Positions 35,031-43,763 of a DNA stretch of 64,000 bases are shown here, piece by piece. The translations under genes and the position numbers were made by a program. The DNA is from an uncultured Cetobacterium sp. (lineage in GTDB: Bacteria; Fusobacteriota; Fusobacteriia; Fusobacteriales; Fusobacteriaceae). Every line of letters begins with the position of its first letter. Position 1 is the first letter of the stretch. Below the pieces are notes generated by a model, which did not search any database, was not told the origin of the DNA, and saw only the letters and a program-made list of their open reading frames with translations. The stretch spans positions 22,810 through 86,809 of the forward strand of contig NZ_CAMFHX010000010.1 of the NCBI RefSeq assembly GCF_945952365.1, written 5' to 3'.

Positions 35031-36551
35031 CTATTCTTTAATTTCTATCAGTGAATAATCATGGATTGTATTTGGCATAGCTTTAAAGTTAATAATTTTT
35101 TTATTTAATCCCATATTCTCATTTTTGTAATATAGTGGTATCAGTGGATTTTCCTCTGCTAAAATCTCTTGAGCTTTTGAATATGCTTCTAATCTTTTTG
35201 AAGGCTCTGTAGATTTTCTTCCTAATTCTACTAATTCATCATACTCATGATTTTCAAAATTCGCCCTATTTCCTGCTCCTCCTTTGTAACTACTATGAAG
35301 TAGTGGGAATAAAACTATATCTGCATCTGAAGTTCCAGCAACCCATCCACCAATAAAGATATCATAATCACCTTGAGCTGTCATTTGTAAATAAGTTCCC
35401 CACTCAACTGTTTCTATATCTGCATTTATCCCAATCTCTTTCAAGTTAGCCTGAACTATCTGAGCTGCTTGAAGTCTTACAGGATTATCATTTGACATTA
35501 TTTTTATTGTTCTATTTTTAATTCCTGATTTTTCTAAATACTCTTTAGCCTTTTCTGGATTATAATCTATCTTTCCAAGAGATTGATCACTTCCAAACAC
35601 AGTCGGATTTACAATCGTATTTGCCACGCTAGCTTTACCCAAATATACTGCATCTACAATACTTTGTTTATCTATTGCATGGTGCAAAGCTTTTCTAAAA
35701 TCTTTATTATTAAATGGTTCTCTATTCATATTTAAAGTTAGGTATTCTGTTGCTGTAGTTGGGAATGAAACTGCATATAACTCGTTATTGCTCTCTACTG
35801 TTTGAACATCTATCGGAGCTACAGTTGTTATATCTATTTCACCTGTTTCTAAAGCAGCTAATCTACTTGTATTTTCTGGAATAGCTCTAAATATAAGCTC
35901 ATCTATCTTAGCTTTTTCTCCAAAATATTCGTTATTTATAGCTAACTCAATTTTTTCTCCATCTCCCCAATTTATATATTTAAATGCTCCAGTTCCCATA
36001 GCATCTGTTCCTATATTATTACCTTTTTCAAGAGTGTATTTTTCATTTAAAATAGCTGTTAAAGGATATGAAAGGGTAAATAGTAACGGCGCTGAAGGTT
36101 CTTTCAACTTAACTATTACTCCATACTCTCCATCTTCTTCAACAGATTGAACTACATCTAGCATAACTTTTGTAGCTGGTTTTTCTATCATTCTCTTTAT
36201 ACTAAAAACCACATCACTGGCTTTTAATTCCTCTCCATTATGAAATTTAACTCCTTTTTTTAATTTTATTACTAACTCAGTTGGGCTTACATATTGAAAT
36301 GATTCTGCTAACTCTGGAACCACATTTCCATTTGAATCTATTTTAAAAAGTGTGTTATATATTTATTTTACGATAGATAATGATGGGATTTCATTGTACA
36401 TTGTAGGATCTAAACTTTTTGGTTTTGACCCTAGCGAAACTATTACTTTTTTTGATTTATTAGTTTTTGATACCGAACTATCTTTTGCTCCACATCCTGT
36501 TACTGCAATTCCTGCTAATAATAATCCTAAAAAATATTTTTTATTCTTCAC
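35031..36551 (-). pseudogene. Peptide-binding lipoprotein gene with one in-frame stop codon
   Basis: SBP family 5 gene of 507 codons. Starts at GTG 36551 (GGGAGG 8 bases upstream) with lipobox VTGC and continues SLGSKPKSLDPTMYNEIPSLSIVK, then TAA at 36365-36363 (codon 63). The same frame resumes at once with IYNTLFKIDSNGNVVPELAESF and runs to a normal end at 35031. In the intact paralogue at 47887-49380 the matching stretch reads AITQIYDRLFEIDEK, so the stop stands where Q is expected and a single CAA to TAA change explains it. No frameshift is needed. The rest is well conserved, so the lesion is recent, a sequencing error, or read through. Confidence 0.88.
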
Positions 36552-36656
36552 TTTTAAAACCTCCCGTAGTAAGTAATTTTTACAATATTACCCTACAAAT
36601 AAGACTTTTGTCAAATTTTTTAAAAAATTTTTTTTATTTTTATAAATAAAAAAAAT

Positions 36657-36690
36657 AAACGATACAATGTTATCGTTTATTATTAAATAA
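36657..36690 (-). terminator. Terminator of the MarR gene
   Basis: AAACGATA (36657-36664) with TATCGTTT (36671-36678); on the - strand the stem is followed by ATTTTTTTTA. Confidence 0.75.
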
Positions 36691-36693
36691 AAA

Positions 36694-37092
36694 TTATAAA
36701 TTTTTTTTAAATTTATCTAAAAGTAATTTTAATTGTTCTAAATCACTTTGGTTTAAATTTTGAGATATCTCCTCGTTAAACGCTTTATCAATATCTTTTA
36801 ATTCTTCAATAAGTAAATAAGCTTTATCTGTTAAAATTATCAAAAAAGCTCTTTTATCATTCGTATCTTGTTGACGAATTAGATATTCTTTTTTTTCTAA
36901 CTTATCTATCAAAGCTTTTATATTATTTTTATCTTTTCCAACTCTAAGAGATATTTCATTTTGAGAAATTTTATCCTCATTTGATAACTCTTTTAAAACA
37001 ACCCACTGTTCTGGAGTTATATCATAGTCTCTAAATTTCAAACTCAATTTCTGATGTATTTTTCTAGCTACAATACATATCTCATAACCCAT
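36694..37092 (-). CDS. MarR-family transcriptional regulator
   Basis: 132 residues from ATG 37092. Winged helix core: ITPEQWVVLKELSNEDKISQNEISLRVGKDKNNIKALIDKLEKKEYLIRQQDTNDKRAFLIILTDKA, with the DxRA wing as DKRA. Dimerising helices flank it. The start is unsure: AGGAGG is 18 bases from this ATG, but 9 from an in-frame ATT at 37101, so a rare ATT start or a short N-terminal extension is possible. ATTAATATTAAT (37096-37107) between RBS and ATG is a perfect palindrome, a potential autoregulatory site. It is downstream of the metallo-beta-lactamase-fold gene with its own promoter. The ligand is unknown. Confidence 0.88.
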   Translation of the reverse strand: MGYEICIVARKIHQKLSLKFRDYDITPEQWVVLKELSNEDKISQNEISLRVGKDKNNIKALIDKLEKKEYLIRQQDTNDKRAFLIILTDKAYLLIEELKDIDKAFNEEISQNLNQSDLEQLKLLLDKFKKNL

Positions 37093-37139
37093 AGTATTAA
37101 TATTAATCGTCCTCCTACTTCAATAGTTTTTCAATTAAT

Positions 37140-37168
37140 ATAATATTACTTTTTATAAATAATTACAA
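37140..37168 (-). promoter_or_regulatory. Promoter of the MarR gene
   Basis: On the - strand TTGTAA (37168-37163), 17 bp, TATTAT (37145-37140). Confidence 0.55.
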
Positions 37169-38035
37169 TTATTTTCTATTTAAAATAGTATCAATAGAGT
37201 CGTGAAGTTCTTTGTAATATTTTTCCATTCCATTTTTTCCTCTAACAAAAGGATTTAACTCTCCAACTTTTCTACTATTAGCTGTTTCTAATTTTTGGTA
37301 TCCATTATCTATAAATAAATGAGCTGTAATTTCAGAAGTAACTCCCATCTCTTTTGATTTTTTCTCAAAATGACTAACCGATTTTTTATAATCTAATTGC
37401 AACTCTTTTTCACGAGGAATACCTGTTCCTCCCCACATTGCAACAACCTCTTTTTTTCCATCATTTGTTGTTGGGAAAATTAAAGACATTCCTCCTGGAG
37501 TGTGTCCCGGTGTTTCTAGTATTTCTACAGTTGTTTTTCCTAAAGTAATTTTATCTCCATCTTTAACGTAAATATCAACAGATGTTTTAGGTGAACGACT
37601 TGAGTTAGCTCCAACATGAACAGTGTTCATAAGATTTTCATCAACTTTTGTCATTACAACTTTAGCATTGTATTTTGTTCTAAGATAGTTAGCCCCACCA
37701 TAATGATCTCCATGACCATGAGTTACTATAATATATTTTATTTCTTCTGGATTTAAACCTAACTTTTCCATTCCACTGATTATAGTTTTTGCGTCTGTAT
37801 CGTCCCACATTGCATCAATTAAGATAATTCCATCTTCTGTTTTTATTGCCCAAGCAACAACACTTTTAGTTCCAATGCAATAAACATTATCAAAAACTTT
37901 TCCTGGATTTAAAGGTGTATTGTCATGAAGAATAGCTTTTATACTTGCTGGTGGTTCAGAAGCAAAAGTAGTATTAAATGTTGTTGGTAATAATAATAAA
38001 CTTAATAAAGCTGTTTTTTGAATAAATTTTAACAT
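37169..38035 (-). CDS. Exported metallo-beta-lactamase-fold protein, subclass B3-like
   Basis: 288 residues. Signal peptide MLKFIQKTALLSLLLLPTTFNTTFA, so periplasmic. Zinc motif HGHGDH at 106-111 (HxHxDH), ETPGHTPGGMSLIF with the third His, and TAHLF supplying the last His. The tail, NSRKVGELNPFVRGKNGMEKYYKEL, is like that of B3-type enzymes. True B3 lactamases share this pattern, but so do other MBL hydrolases; lactam hydrolysis is not proven by sequence. It is transcribed alone from a promoter carrying the palindrome shared with the bicupin and hcp genes, tying it to that stress regulon. Confidence 0.85.
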   Translation of the reverse strand: MLKFIQKTALLSLLLLPTTFNTTFASEPPASIKAILHDNTPLNPGKVFDNVYCIGTKSVVAWAIKTEDGIILIDAMWDDTDAKTIISGMEKLGLNPEEIKYIIVTHGHGDHYGGANYLRTKYNAKVVMTKVDENLMNTVHVGANSSRSPKTSVDIYVKDGDKITLGKTTVEILETPGHTPGGMSLIFPTTNDGKKEVVAMWGGTGIPREKELQLDYKKSVSHFEKKSKEMGVTSEITAHLFIDNGYQKLETANSRKVGELNPFVRGKNGMEKYYKELHDSIDTILNRK

Positions 38036-38058
38036 TTTATATCTCCTTTTAATTTTTT

Positions 38059-38105
38059 ATAGTACGTATACGTACTATGTTACTTTAAAAAATATAAAAC
38101 GTCAA
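38059..38105 (-). promoter_or_regulatory. MBL-fold gene promoter with 16-20 bp palindromic operator
   Basis: On the - strand TTGACG (38105-38100), 17 bp, TAACAT (38082-38077), immediately followed by AGTACGTATACGTACT (38076-38061), perfect and extendable to 20 bp (38059-38078). Position at the transcription start implies repression. Confidence 0.8.
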
Positions 38106-38143
38106 CTATTATTTTATTCGTTCTTACTATTCAATTTCCTCTT

Positions 38144-38189
38144 TTAACCAGTTCTACACTATTTTTTATAATGTGTATCATATGATACA
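38144..38189 (+). promoter_or_regulatory. Bicupin gene promoter with palindromic operator
   Basis: TTAACC (38144-38149), 17 bp, TATAAT (38167-38172), one base, then the perfect 16-bp palindrome TGTATCATATGATACA (38174-38189). Same placement and GTA/TAC framework as the operators of the MBL and hcp genes. Confidence 0.78.
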
Positions 38190-38246
38190 GAATTTATTTT
38201 ATTTTAATGGTAATATAAATTAAAAATAATATTTTGGAGGAACAAG

Positions 38247-38915
38247 ATGAACGCAATAAGAAATATTGAATTAAACGAGGTTATAACATTAAAGGATTTA
38301 GTTCCCTACGGTGAAAAAACAATAAACAGCTTAATGATTGCTTTAAAAAATTCTTTAAACTCTGCTATTTTTGCTTTTGATAAAGATGAAATGCTAAGTG
38401 AACATAGTGCTCCTGCTGATGCTTTAGTTTATGTTTTAGATGGAGAATTAGAAATTTCTATAAATAAAGTTATTTATAAAGTGAGAGCAGGTGAAATGAT
38501 TTTAATGCCTGCAAACATTCCTCACGCATTAAAAGCTACAGAAAAAGCTAAAATGTTATTAATAATAGTTAAAAAACAAGAAGAAATTGGTGGATTTATA
38601 AATTTAGAATATTCAAAAGAACTTTTAATGAAAGATATTTTGATTGGATTTAAAGGTGGGGTTGTTAGTAAAAGAGTTTTAAATTTAGAAAATTTGACTT
38701 CTCTAATGTTTGCTTTATCAGAAAATGAAGAGATTGAACATAATCAAACAGAAGGCGAGCTAATTATTTTAAATTTAGATGGAGAAGTAAATGTCACTGT
38801 TAACAACAGTGTTAAAACTTTAAAAAAAGATCAAATTCTAGTAATTCCTGCAAATACTCTATATGAAATAAAAGCTAAAACAGACAATAAATTTTTATTG
38901 ATTGAAATTAACTAA
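38247..38915 (+). CDS. Bicupin protein
   Basis: 222 residues, two cupin barrels in tandem. First: FDKDEMLSEHSAPADALVYVLDGELEISINKVIYKVRAGEMILMPANIPHAL (about 50-100). Second: EEIEHNQTEGELIILNLDGEVNVTVNNSVKTLKKDQILVIPANTLYEIKA (about 163-215). The first keeps His residues (EHSAP, IPHAL) usable for metal binding; in the second, EIEHNQTEGE retains one and the last His is lost (NTLYEI). Enzymatic or sensory role unknown. Cupins beside hcp recur in anaerobes; here the shared palindrome supports co-regulation with hcp. RBS TGGAGGAA. Confidence 0.85.
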   Translation: MNAIRNIELNEVITLKDLVPYGEKTINSLMIALKNSLNSAIFAFDKDEMLSEHSAPADALVYVLDGELEISINKVIYKVRAGEMILMPANIPHALKATEKAKMLLIIVKKQEEIGGFINLEYSKELLMKDILIGFKGGVVSKRVLNLENLTSLMFALSENEEIEHNQTEGELIILNLDGEVNVTVNNSVKTLKKDQILVIPANTLYEIKAKTDNKFLLIEIN

Positions 38916-38928
38916 TTATAACAATGAA

Positions 38929-38966
38929 ATTAGCGAGCTAGTTTTACTAGCTCGCTAATTAATTTT
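38929..38966. terminator. Bidirectional intrinsic terminator
   Basis: Perfect 14-bp stem ATTAGCGAGCTAGT (38929-38942) with 38946-38959, loop TTT, T-rich tails both ways; separates the bicupin gene and the convergent hcp operon. Confidence 0.9.
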
Positions 38967-39391
38967 TATTTATAAAACTCTATTTTTAATTCTACAGGAC
39001 CATTTAACATTATTCTATGAGCCTTTTCAGGAAGTATCCCTAATGGGTGATCAGAATCTACTGTATAAATAACATCCAATTCTTCTTCCCAAATAAAATT
39101 TACTTTTCCAGAAATTACTTTTAATAACCCAAATTTTCCTTCAGGAAGCTTATGTGCTTTCAATATTTCAGAAAATATAGTTTTTTCGTTCATTATTGGT
39201 GTTTCATTTATTTTTTTAAAATTAGAAGGAACTACATCTCTACTATAAATAATTGTATCTTCAAATATCCCATCATCTATTTTTGTTTTTACGTCTAAAT
39301 CAAAAATGACTTCATTTGCCTCTGCTTCAACATGAGGATTTACAATTATTGGTTCTCTTTGTTCATCACAGCCACAATCATTTTTTTTCAT
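38966..39391 (-). CDS. DUF1971 (TehB-like cupin) protein
   Basis: 141 residues. The C-terminal 90 (INETPIMNEKTIFSEILKAHKLPEGKFGLLKVISGKVNFIWE, ending AHRIMLNGPVELKIEFYK) is the DUF1971 beta barrel, also found fused to tellurite-resistance TehB. The N-terminus, MKKNDCGCDEQ, adds a CxC pair and a 45-residue extension not usual for the domain. Third gene of the hcp-ferredoxin-DUF1971 operon, 18 bp after the ferredoxin stop. Precise function unknown; association with Fe-S or redox stress is inferred from the operon. Confidence 0.82.
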   Translation of the reverse strand: MKKNDCGCDEQREPIIVNPHVEAEANEVIFDLDVKTKIDDGIFEDTIIYSRDVVPSNFKKINETPIMNEKTIFSEILKAHKLPEGKFGLLKVISGKVNFIWEEELDVIYTVDSDHPLGILPEKAHRIMLNGPVELKIEFYK

Positions 39392-39409
39392 TTATTTAAC
39401 TCCTTCTAA

Positions 39410-39586
39410 TTAAACTTGTGATATGCATGATACTGGGCATACAGAAGCACATGCTCCACAGTCTATACATACATCTTCATCTATCTCTCTTTTTGAATCT
39501 TCAACCTCTGAGATACATGATACCGGGCACACACTTTGGCATGCTCCACAAGCTATACATTCCTCTTTATTTATTCTATGAGCCAT
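39410..39586 (-). CDS. Two-cluster [4Fe-4S] ferredoxin
   Basis: 58 residues, small enough to be missed by length filters. Two CX2CX2CX3CP motifs: CIACGACQSVCP (from residue 10) and CIDCGACASVCP (from residue 40), spaced as in clostridial 2[4Fe-4S] ferredoxins, each preceded by an acidic stretch. RBS GAGGAGG upstream of ATG 39586. It starts 14 bp after the hcp stop and is probably the electron donor for hydroxylamine reductase. Confidence 0.95.
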   Translation of the reverse strand: MAHRINKEECIACGACQSVCPVSCISEVEDSKREIDEDVCIDCGACASVCPVSCISQV

Positions 39587-39599
39587 CTTTTTTCCTCCT

Positions 39600-41273
39600 C
39601 TATACTAAATTAAATTTTTTCAAATCATCTTCAACAGTTCCAATTCCTGATAACCCAAAATTCTCTACTAAAACTTTAGCTACATTTGGTGATAAGAATG
39701 CAGGAAGTGTTGGACCTATATGTATATTTTTGATTCCTAAATAAAGTAAAGCTAAAAGAACTATTGCTGCCTTTTGTTCATACCAGGCTATATTATAAAC
39801 TATTGGTAATTGATTTATATCATCAAATCCAAATGCGTCTTTTAATGCTAAAGCTATTACAGCTATCGAATACGAATCATTACATTGACCTGCATCTAAT
39901 ACTCTAGGTATTCCTGCTATATCTCCTAAAGGTAGTTTTAAATAACGGAATTTAGCACATCCTGATGTTAAGATAATTGTATCTTTAGGAAGTTTTTCAG
40001 CAAACTCTGTATAGTACTTTCTATCAGCCATTCTACCATCACATCCACCCATCACAATAAATCTCTTTATAGCACCAGATTTAACCGCATCTATAATCTT
40101 ATCTTTAAGTTGTAAAACTTGATTATGAGCGAATCCACCATGAACCTCTCCTTTTTCAATTTCAATAGGAGGCTCACATCTCTTTGCAAGTTCTATAATT
40201 TCAGAAAAATCTTTATTTCCAAATTCATCTAACTCAATGTGTTTACACCCTTCCATTCCTGCTGCATTTGTTGTAAAAACTTTATCAATATAATTAAGTT
40301 TTTTAGCTCCTTCTCTGAATGTGTATGGAACTATACAGTTACTTGTAAATAAAACTGGTCCATTAAAAGTTGGAAACTCTTTATCTTGATTCCACCACGA
40401 ACCACCATAGTTACCACGGAAATTATCATATTTTTTAAATGCTGGATAATAATTAGCAGGTAGCATTTCTGAATGTGTATAAACATCAACACCAGTACCT
40501 TTTGTTTGCTCTAAAAGTCTTTCCATATCTTTCAAATCATGTCCTGATATAAGAATTCCTGGTTTTGTTCCAACTCCTATATTTGCTTTTCCTGCCACGG
40601 GATGCCCATAAGTTTCAGTGTTAGCTTTATCTAAAATCGCCATCGCTTTAACTCCATACATTCCTGTATCTAGAACTAATTGAATAAGCTCTTCTGTAGT
40701 TTTATTTGGATTTTCCATATCACATAATGCTTTTTCAACAAAAGCTATATTTTCTTCATTCTCATATCCTAGATTTAAAGCATGCTCTAAGTACGCAGCC
40801 ATACCCTTTAATCCATAAGTTACTGTTTCAACTAAAGAACGTTTATCTATATCTTCATTTCTTAAAACACCATTTTCAGTTGCAAATTCTAATGCTTTTT
40901 CAAAGTTAGAAAAAACTTCTTTAGGGGCAAATAGGTGTCCATAAAAGCCTTCAACTTCTAAGTTTTTTTCTAAACACTTTGCATATAAATCATCTCTTAA
41001 ATTTACTCCTTCTTCTACTAACGAATACAATTTTTTTGTATCAAAATTTGCATTAGTTATTGTTGTGAAAAGTGCATTAATAATAAAATGATCCACTTTT
41101 GTATCTTTTAAACCAAAATGACGAAGTTTACTACTACAAACAGCAATACCCTTTGAAAGATAAATCAAAAGATCCTGAGCTTTTGCTTCAACCGGAATTT
41201 TTCCACAAACTCCTCTAACTGTACAACCAGTGTTTCTTGCTGTTTCTTGGCACTGATAACAAAACATTTCCAT
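39600..41273 (-). CDS. hcp: Hydroxylamine reductase / hybrid cluster protein Hcp
   Basis: 557 residues. Reduces hydroxylamine (and nitric oxide in some species) in the cytoplasm. The N-terminal cluster motif CX2CX8CX5C (C5, C8, C17, C23) is the class I pattern of strict anaerobes. Hybrid-cluster ligands are visible in [14 protein letters not shown] (H), [14 protein letters not shown] [10 protein letters not shown] (C), GMEGCKHIE (C), TSGCAKFRY (C) and [17 protein letters not shown] (C), plus Glu in NVEGFYG-like contexts. First gene of an operon with a ferredoxin. Promoter TTGACA/TATAAA with a near-perfect palindrome at the start site. RBS AAAGGAGGC. Confidence 0.97.
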   Translation of the reverse strand: MEMFCYQCQETARNTGCTVRGVCGKIPVEAKAQDLLIYLSKGIAVCSSKLRHFGLKDTKVDHFIINALFTTITNANFDTKKLYSLVEEGVNLRDDLYAKCLEKNLEVEGFYGHLFAPKEVFSNFEKALEFATENGVLRNEDIDKRSLVETVTYGLKGMAAYLEHALNLGYENEENIAFVEKALCDMENPNKTTEELIQLVLDTGMYGVKAMAILDKANTETYGHPVAGKANIGVGTKPGILISGHDLKDMERLLEQTKGTGVDVYTHSEMLPANYYPAFKKYDNFRGNYGGSWWNQDKEFPTFNGPVLFTSNCIVPYTFREGAKKLNYIDKVFTTNAAGMEGCKHIELDEFGNKDFSEIIELAKRCEPPIEIEKGEVHGGFAHNQVLQLKDKIIDAVKSGAIKRFIVMGGCDGRMADRKYYTEFAEKLPKDTIILTSGCAKFRYLKLPLGDIAGIPRVLDAGQCNDSYSIAVIALALKDAFGFDDINQLPIVYNIAWYEQKAAIVLLALLYLGIKNIHIGPTLPAFLSPNVAKVLVENFGLSGIGTVEDDLKKFNLV

Positions 41274-41389
41274 AAAAGCCTCCTTTAAAAAAATAACTCA
41301 TTCAATTTTTCAAAATAAAAAATAGTTTTCCTTTAAAAACTTAGTAGAAATATGGCTTTATTTAAGGTTTCATATTCTCAAATAAAATT

Positions 41390-41437
41390 AGTATGCTAGC
41401 GTACTTTCTTTATAACATACATTTTTTTACTTGTCAA
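41390..41437 (-). promoter_or_regulatory. hcp promoter with palindromic operator
   Basis: On the - strand TTGACA (41437-41432), 17 bp, TATAAA (41414-41409), three bases, then AGTACGCTAGCATACT (41405-41390), 14 of 16 positions palindromic. Same framework and placement as the MBL-fold and bicupin operators. Confidence 0.82.
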
Positions 41438-42098
41438 TTTTTTTATATATACACTGTGGTCTTCCTATATTTCCATATATAGTTTTCTCCTCTATATATT
41501 TTATTTTTTCTAAATAATCTAAATATTTCTTTGTAGAAACATTGCTCATCTCAACAAGCTCACAAATTTCTTTAATATTAAAATCTTTACCATCTAACTC
41601 GTCAATTCTATCTATAACTATTTTCAATGTTTTTTCATTTAGTCCCTTCGGTAAAATTATAGTAGATTCGCTCGCAGTTGACCCTAACTTATCTAAATCT
41701 TGTTGGACTATTTTCTTCTCATTAAATATAGCATTTCTTTCATAAAATTTTTTTACTGCACACTTAAATCTTTCAAAATCAAAGGGTTTTATTAAATAAT
41801 CTAAACATCCAAAAGATAAAGCCTTTTTTATATCCTCACTTCCATTAGCTGATGTAATCATAATAACATCAGTCAGATATCCCTCTCCTCTAATTTCTTT
41901 TAAAATATCTAAACCATTCTCCCCACCTAAAAAAATATCCATTAATATTAAATCCACTTTTTCTGTTTTCAAATATTTAAAAACTTCTTCTTTATTTACA
42001 GCTAACCCAACAATTTCTAAATCAGATATTTTAGATATGTACTCCATATTTATCATTGCAACCATCGGATCATCTTCTACAACTAAAACTTTTTTCAA
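41427..42098 (-). CDS. Response regulator, CitB/DcuR family
   Basis: 223 residues. Receiver domain 1-120: VVEDDPM (acid pocket), LILMDIF with phospho-acceptor Asp about 54, MITSANG (Thr/Ser), and LIKPFDFERF (Lys). The C-terminal region (NIKEICELVEMSNVSTKKYLDYLEKIKYIEEKTIYGNIGRPQCIYK) is the winged HTH of CitB/DcuR/MalR regulators that control di- and tricarboxylate genes. Starts with TTG at 42098, touching the kinase stop codon, so coupled. Likely target: the divergent AEC carrier and dehydrogenase genes. Confidence 0.92.
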   Translation of the reverse strand: MKKVLVVEDDPMVAMINMEYISKISDLEIVGLAVNKEEVFKYLKTEKVDLILMDIFLGGENGLDILKEIRGEGYLTDVIMITSANGSEDIKKALSFGCLDYLIKPFDFERFKCAVKKFYERNAIFNEKKIVQQDLDKLGSTASESTIILPKGLNEKTLKIVIDRIDELDGKDFNIKEICELVEMSNVSTKKYLDYLEKIKYIEEKTIYGNIGRPQCIYKKIDK

Positions 42099-43652
42099 CT
42101 ACTTCATCACCCTTACTTTAAAAAATTTACCATCTTTATTTTGTTCAAATTCAATAGTTCCACTATATAAATCAATTTTATTTTTTACTATGTTCAATCC
42201 CACTCCACGCGAATCGCCTTTTGTTGAAAATCCTTGCTCATATATTTTAATAAAATTTTCTTGTGGAATCTGTTCTCCATTATCCCATACTTCAAACTCT
42301 ATCTCTTTCTCTGTTTCTATTATTTTTATCTCTATTCTCTTCTCTTTAATATTATATTCTTTAAATGATTCTATCGAATTTTCTATTAAATTTCCAATAA
42401 TTGTACTAACATCTTCAAAAATTGTAATTTTAACTTCTGTTGAAACTAAAGATTCTGAATTCACTAAAAATTGAATTTTTCTCTCTTTACAAATAGCATC
42501 CTTTCCTAATAATATTGCTTTTAAAAAAGAGTTTTTTATATTTATAAATTTCTTAAAATCATACTCATTTAAATCTTGAATCTCAAGAATATATTTTTTA
42601 GCCATCTCTATTTTTTCTAAATTTATTAATCCTAAAATGACATGCAATCTATTTTTAAATTCATGAATATTAGCTCTCATTCCATCTACTAACTGATCAA
42701 TCCCTGTTATCTCTCTAGCATATCTATTGACATCGTCTTTTGTTTTTATTAATAAAATGGTTCCATAGTATTCATTCAAATCATAAATCGGCAATATTTT
42801 TATATAATAATATCCACCATCTATTAAAACCTCTATATTTCTAGCTGTATTTTCTTTCTTTTCTAAATAATGACTCACTTTATTTAAGACCATTTCAGGA
42901 CAAAGCTCTACATATTTTTTTGAAAAAACACTATTTACTTTCAATATCTCATTTTTAGTATTTAAAGCTATTAATCCAGATTCTAAATTATCTATTATTA
43001 AACGTTCCTCTATATATAACCTTCCTATTTCTTCTGGATCAAGACCAAATAAACTCTTCTTTATTTTTTTAGCAAAATTTGCAGCTAAAATAGTAGATAA
43101 AGTTATTGAAGTTATAAATAGAAATACTAACATCAAAGTTGTTTTTCTATTCATATCTAAAATTGATTTGTAATATTTCCCCACCATTACAAATCCAATA
43201 ATATCTTTATTTTTATTATCATATATCGGTTCAAACCTTCTAAAAGTAACCCCCATTGAACCAAGCATTCTTGAAAAATATCCCTCTCCTTTTTTTATTT
43301 TATCCCACTCTACAGGATTAACAAATTTATCTCCTATTTGTGATTTATCTAGATGCGAATATTTTATCCCTTCTATATTTGCGACTACAATAATATCAAT
43401 ATCTCTAAATATTTCAATTAAGCTATCAATCTTCTTTTCTATATTATTTTTTTCATAACTTAACTCTAAATTATTTCTTATCTCTTTATTTGTACTAACT
43501 ATCTTTGCTGCCTCTAAAAGGTTTTTAGTTATATTATTTTCATCACTTTTTATTTTTTCATTTAAAAATATTACATATGAAAAAATAAGAGGAATCATAT
43601 TAATTACCAAAACCCAAATCATTATTTTATTTTTAAAATTTATTTTTTTCAT
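42099..43652 (-). CDS. Sensor histidine kinase, CitA/DcuS family
   Basis: 517 residues. Membrane segment about 10-30, extracytoplasmic PAS/PDC-like sensor about 35-165 (with IEGIKYSHLDKSQIGDKFVNP and SMGVTFRRFEPIYDNKNKDIIGFVMVG, typical of CitA/DcuS), second membrane segment about 172-192, cytoplasmic PAS (LIALNTKNEILKVN), and DHp helix DGMRANIHEFKNRLHVILGLINLE with phospho-His. The HATPase has IIGNLIENSIESFKEY (N box) and STKGDSRGVGLNIVKNKIDLYSG (G2). Substrates of relatives are citrate, fumarate and malate. The ligand here is unknown. Cotranscribed with the CitB-type regulator. Confidence 0.93.
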   Translation of the reverse strand: MKKINFKNKIMIWVLVINMIPLIFSYVIFLNEKIKSDENNITKNLLEAAKIVSTNKEIRNNLELSYEKNNIEKKIDSLIEIFRDIDIIVVANIEGIKYSHLDKSQIGDKFVNPVEWDKIKKGEGYFSRMLGSMGVTFRRFEPIYDNKNKDIIGFVMVGKYYKSILDMNRKTTLMLVFLFITSITLSTILAANFAKKIKKSLFGLDPEEIGRLYIEERLIIDNLESGLIALNTKNEILKVNSVFSKKYVELCPEMVLNKVSHYLEKKENTARNIEVLIDGGYYYIKILPIYDLNEYYGTILLIKTKDDVNRYAREITGIDQLVDGMRANIHEFKNRLHVILGLINLEKIEMAKKYILEIQDLNEYDFKKFINIKNSFLKAILLGKDAICKERKIQFLVNSESLVSTEVKITIFEDVSTIIGNLIENSIESFKEYNIKEKRIEIKIIETEKEIEFEVWDNGEQIPQENFIKIYEQGFSTKGDSRGVGLNIVKNKIDLYSGTIEFEQNKDGKFFKVRVMK

Positions 43653-43763
43653 AACTGTATACTACCATATTTAAAACGCTTCGTAAAATTTAATTATTAT
43701 ACAAACTATGATAACTTTTTCATCTAATTCATCTCTGTTTTTTCCTATCTTTACTTAAAAAAG

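Noticed and set aside
36323..36363. Frameshift in the interrupted binding-protein gene
   Set aside because: Both parts lie in the same frame and are contiguous across the TAA, so it is a nonsense codon, not an indel.
39410..39586. CRISPR-like or tandem repeat signal from two similar 90-bp halves
   Set aside because: The repetition is the two homologous cluster motifs of a ferredoxin gene.
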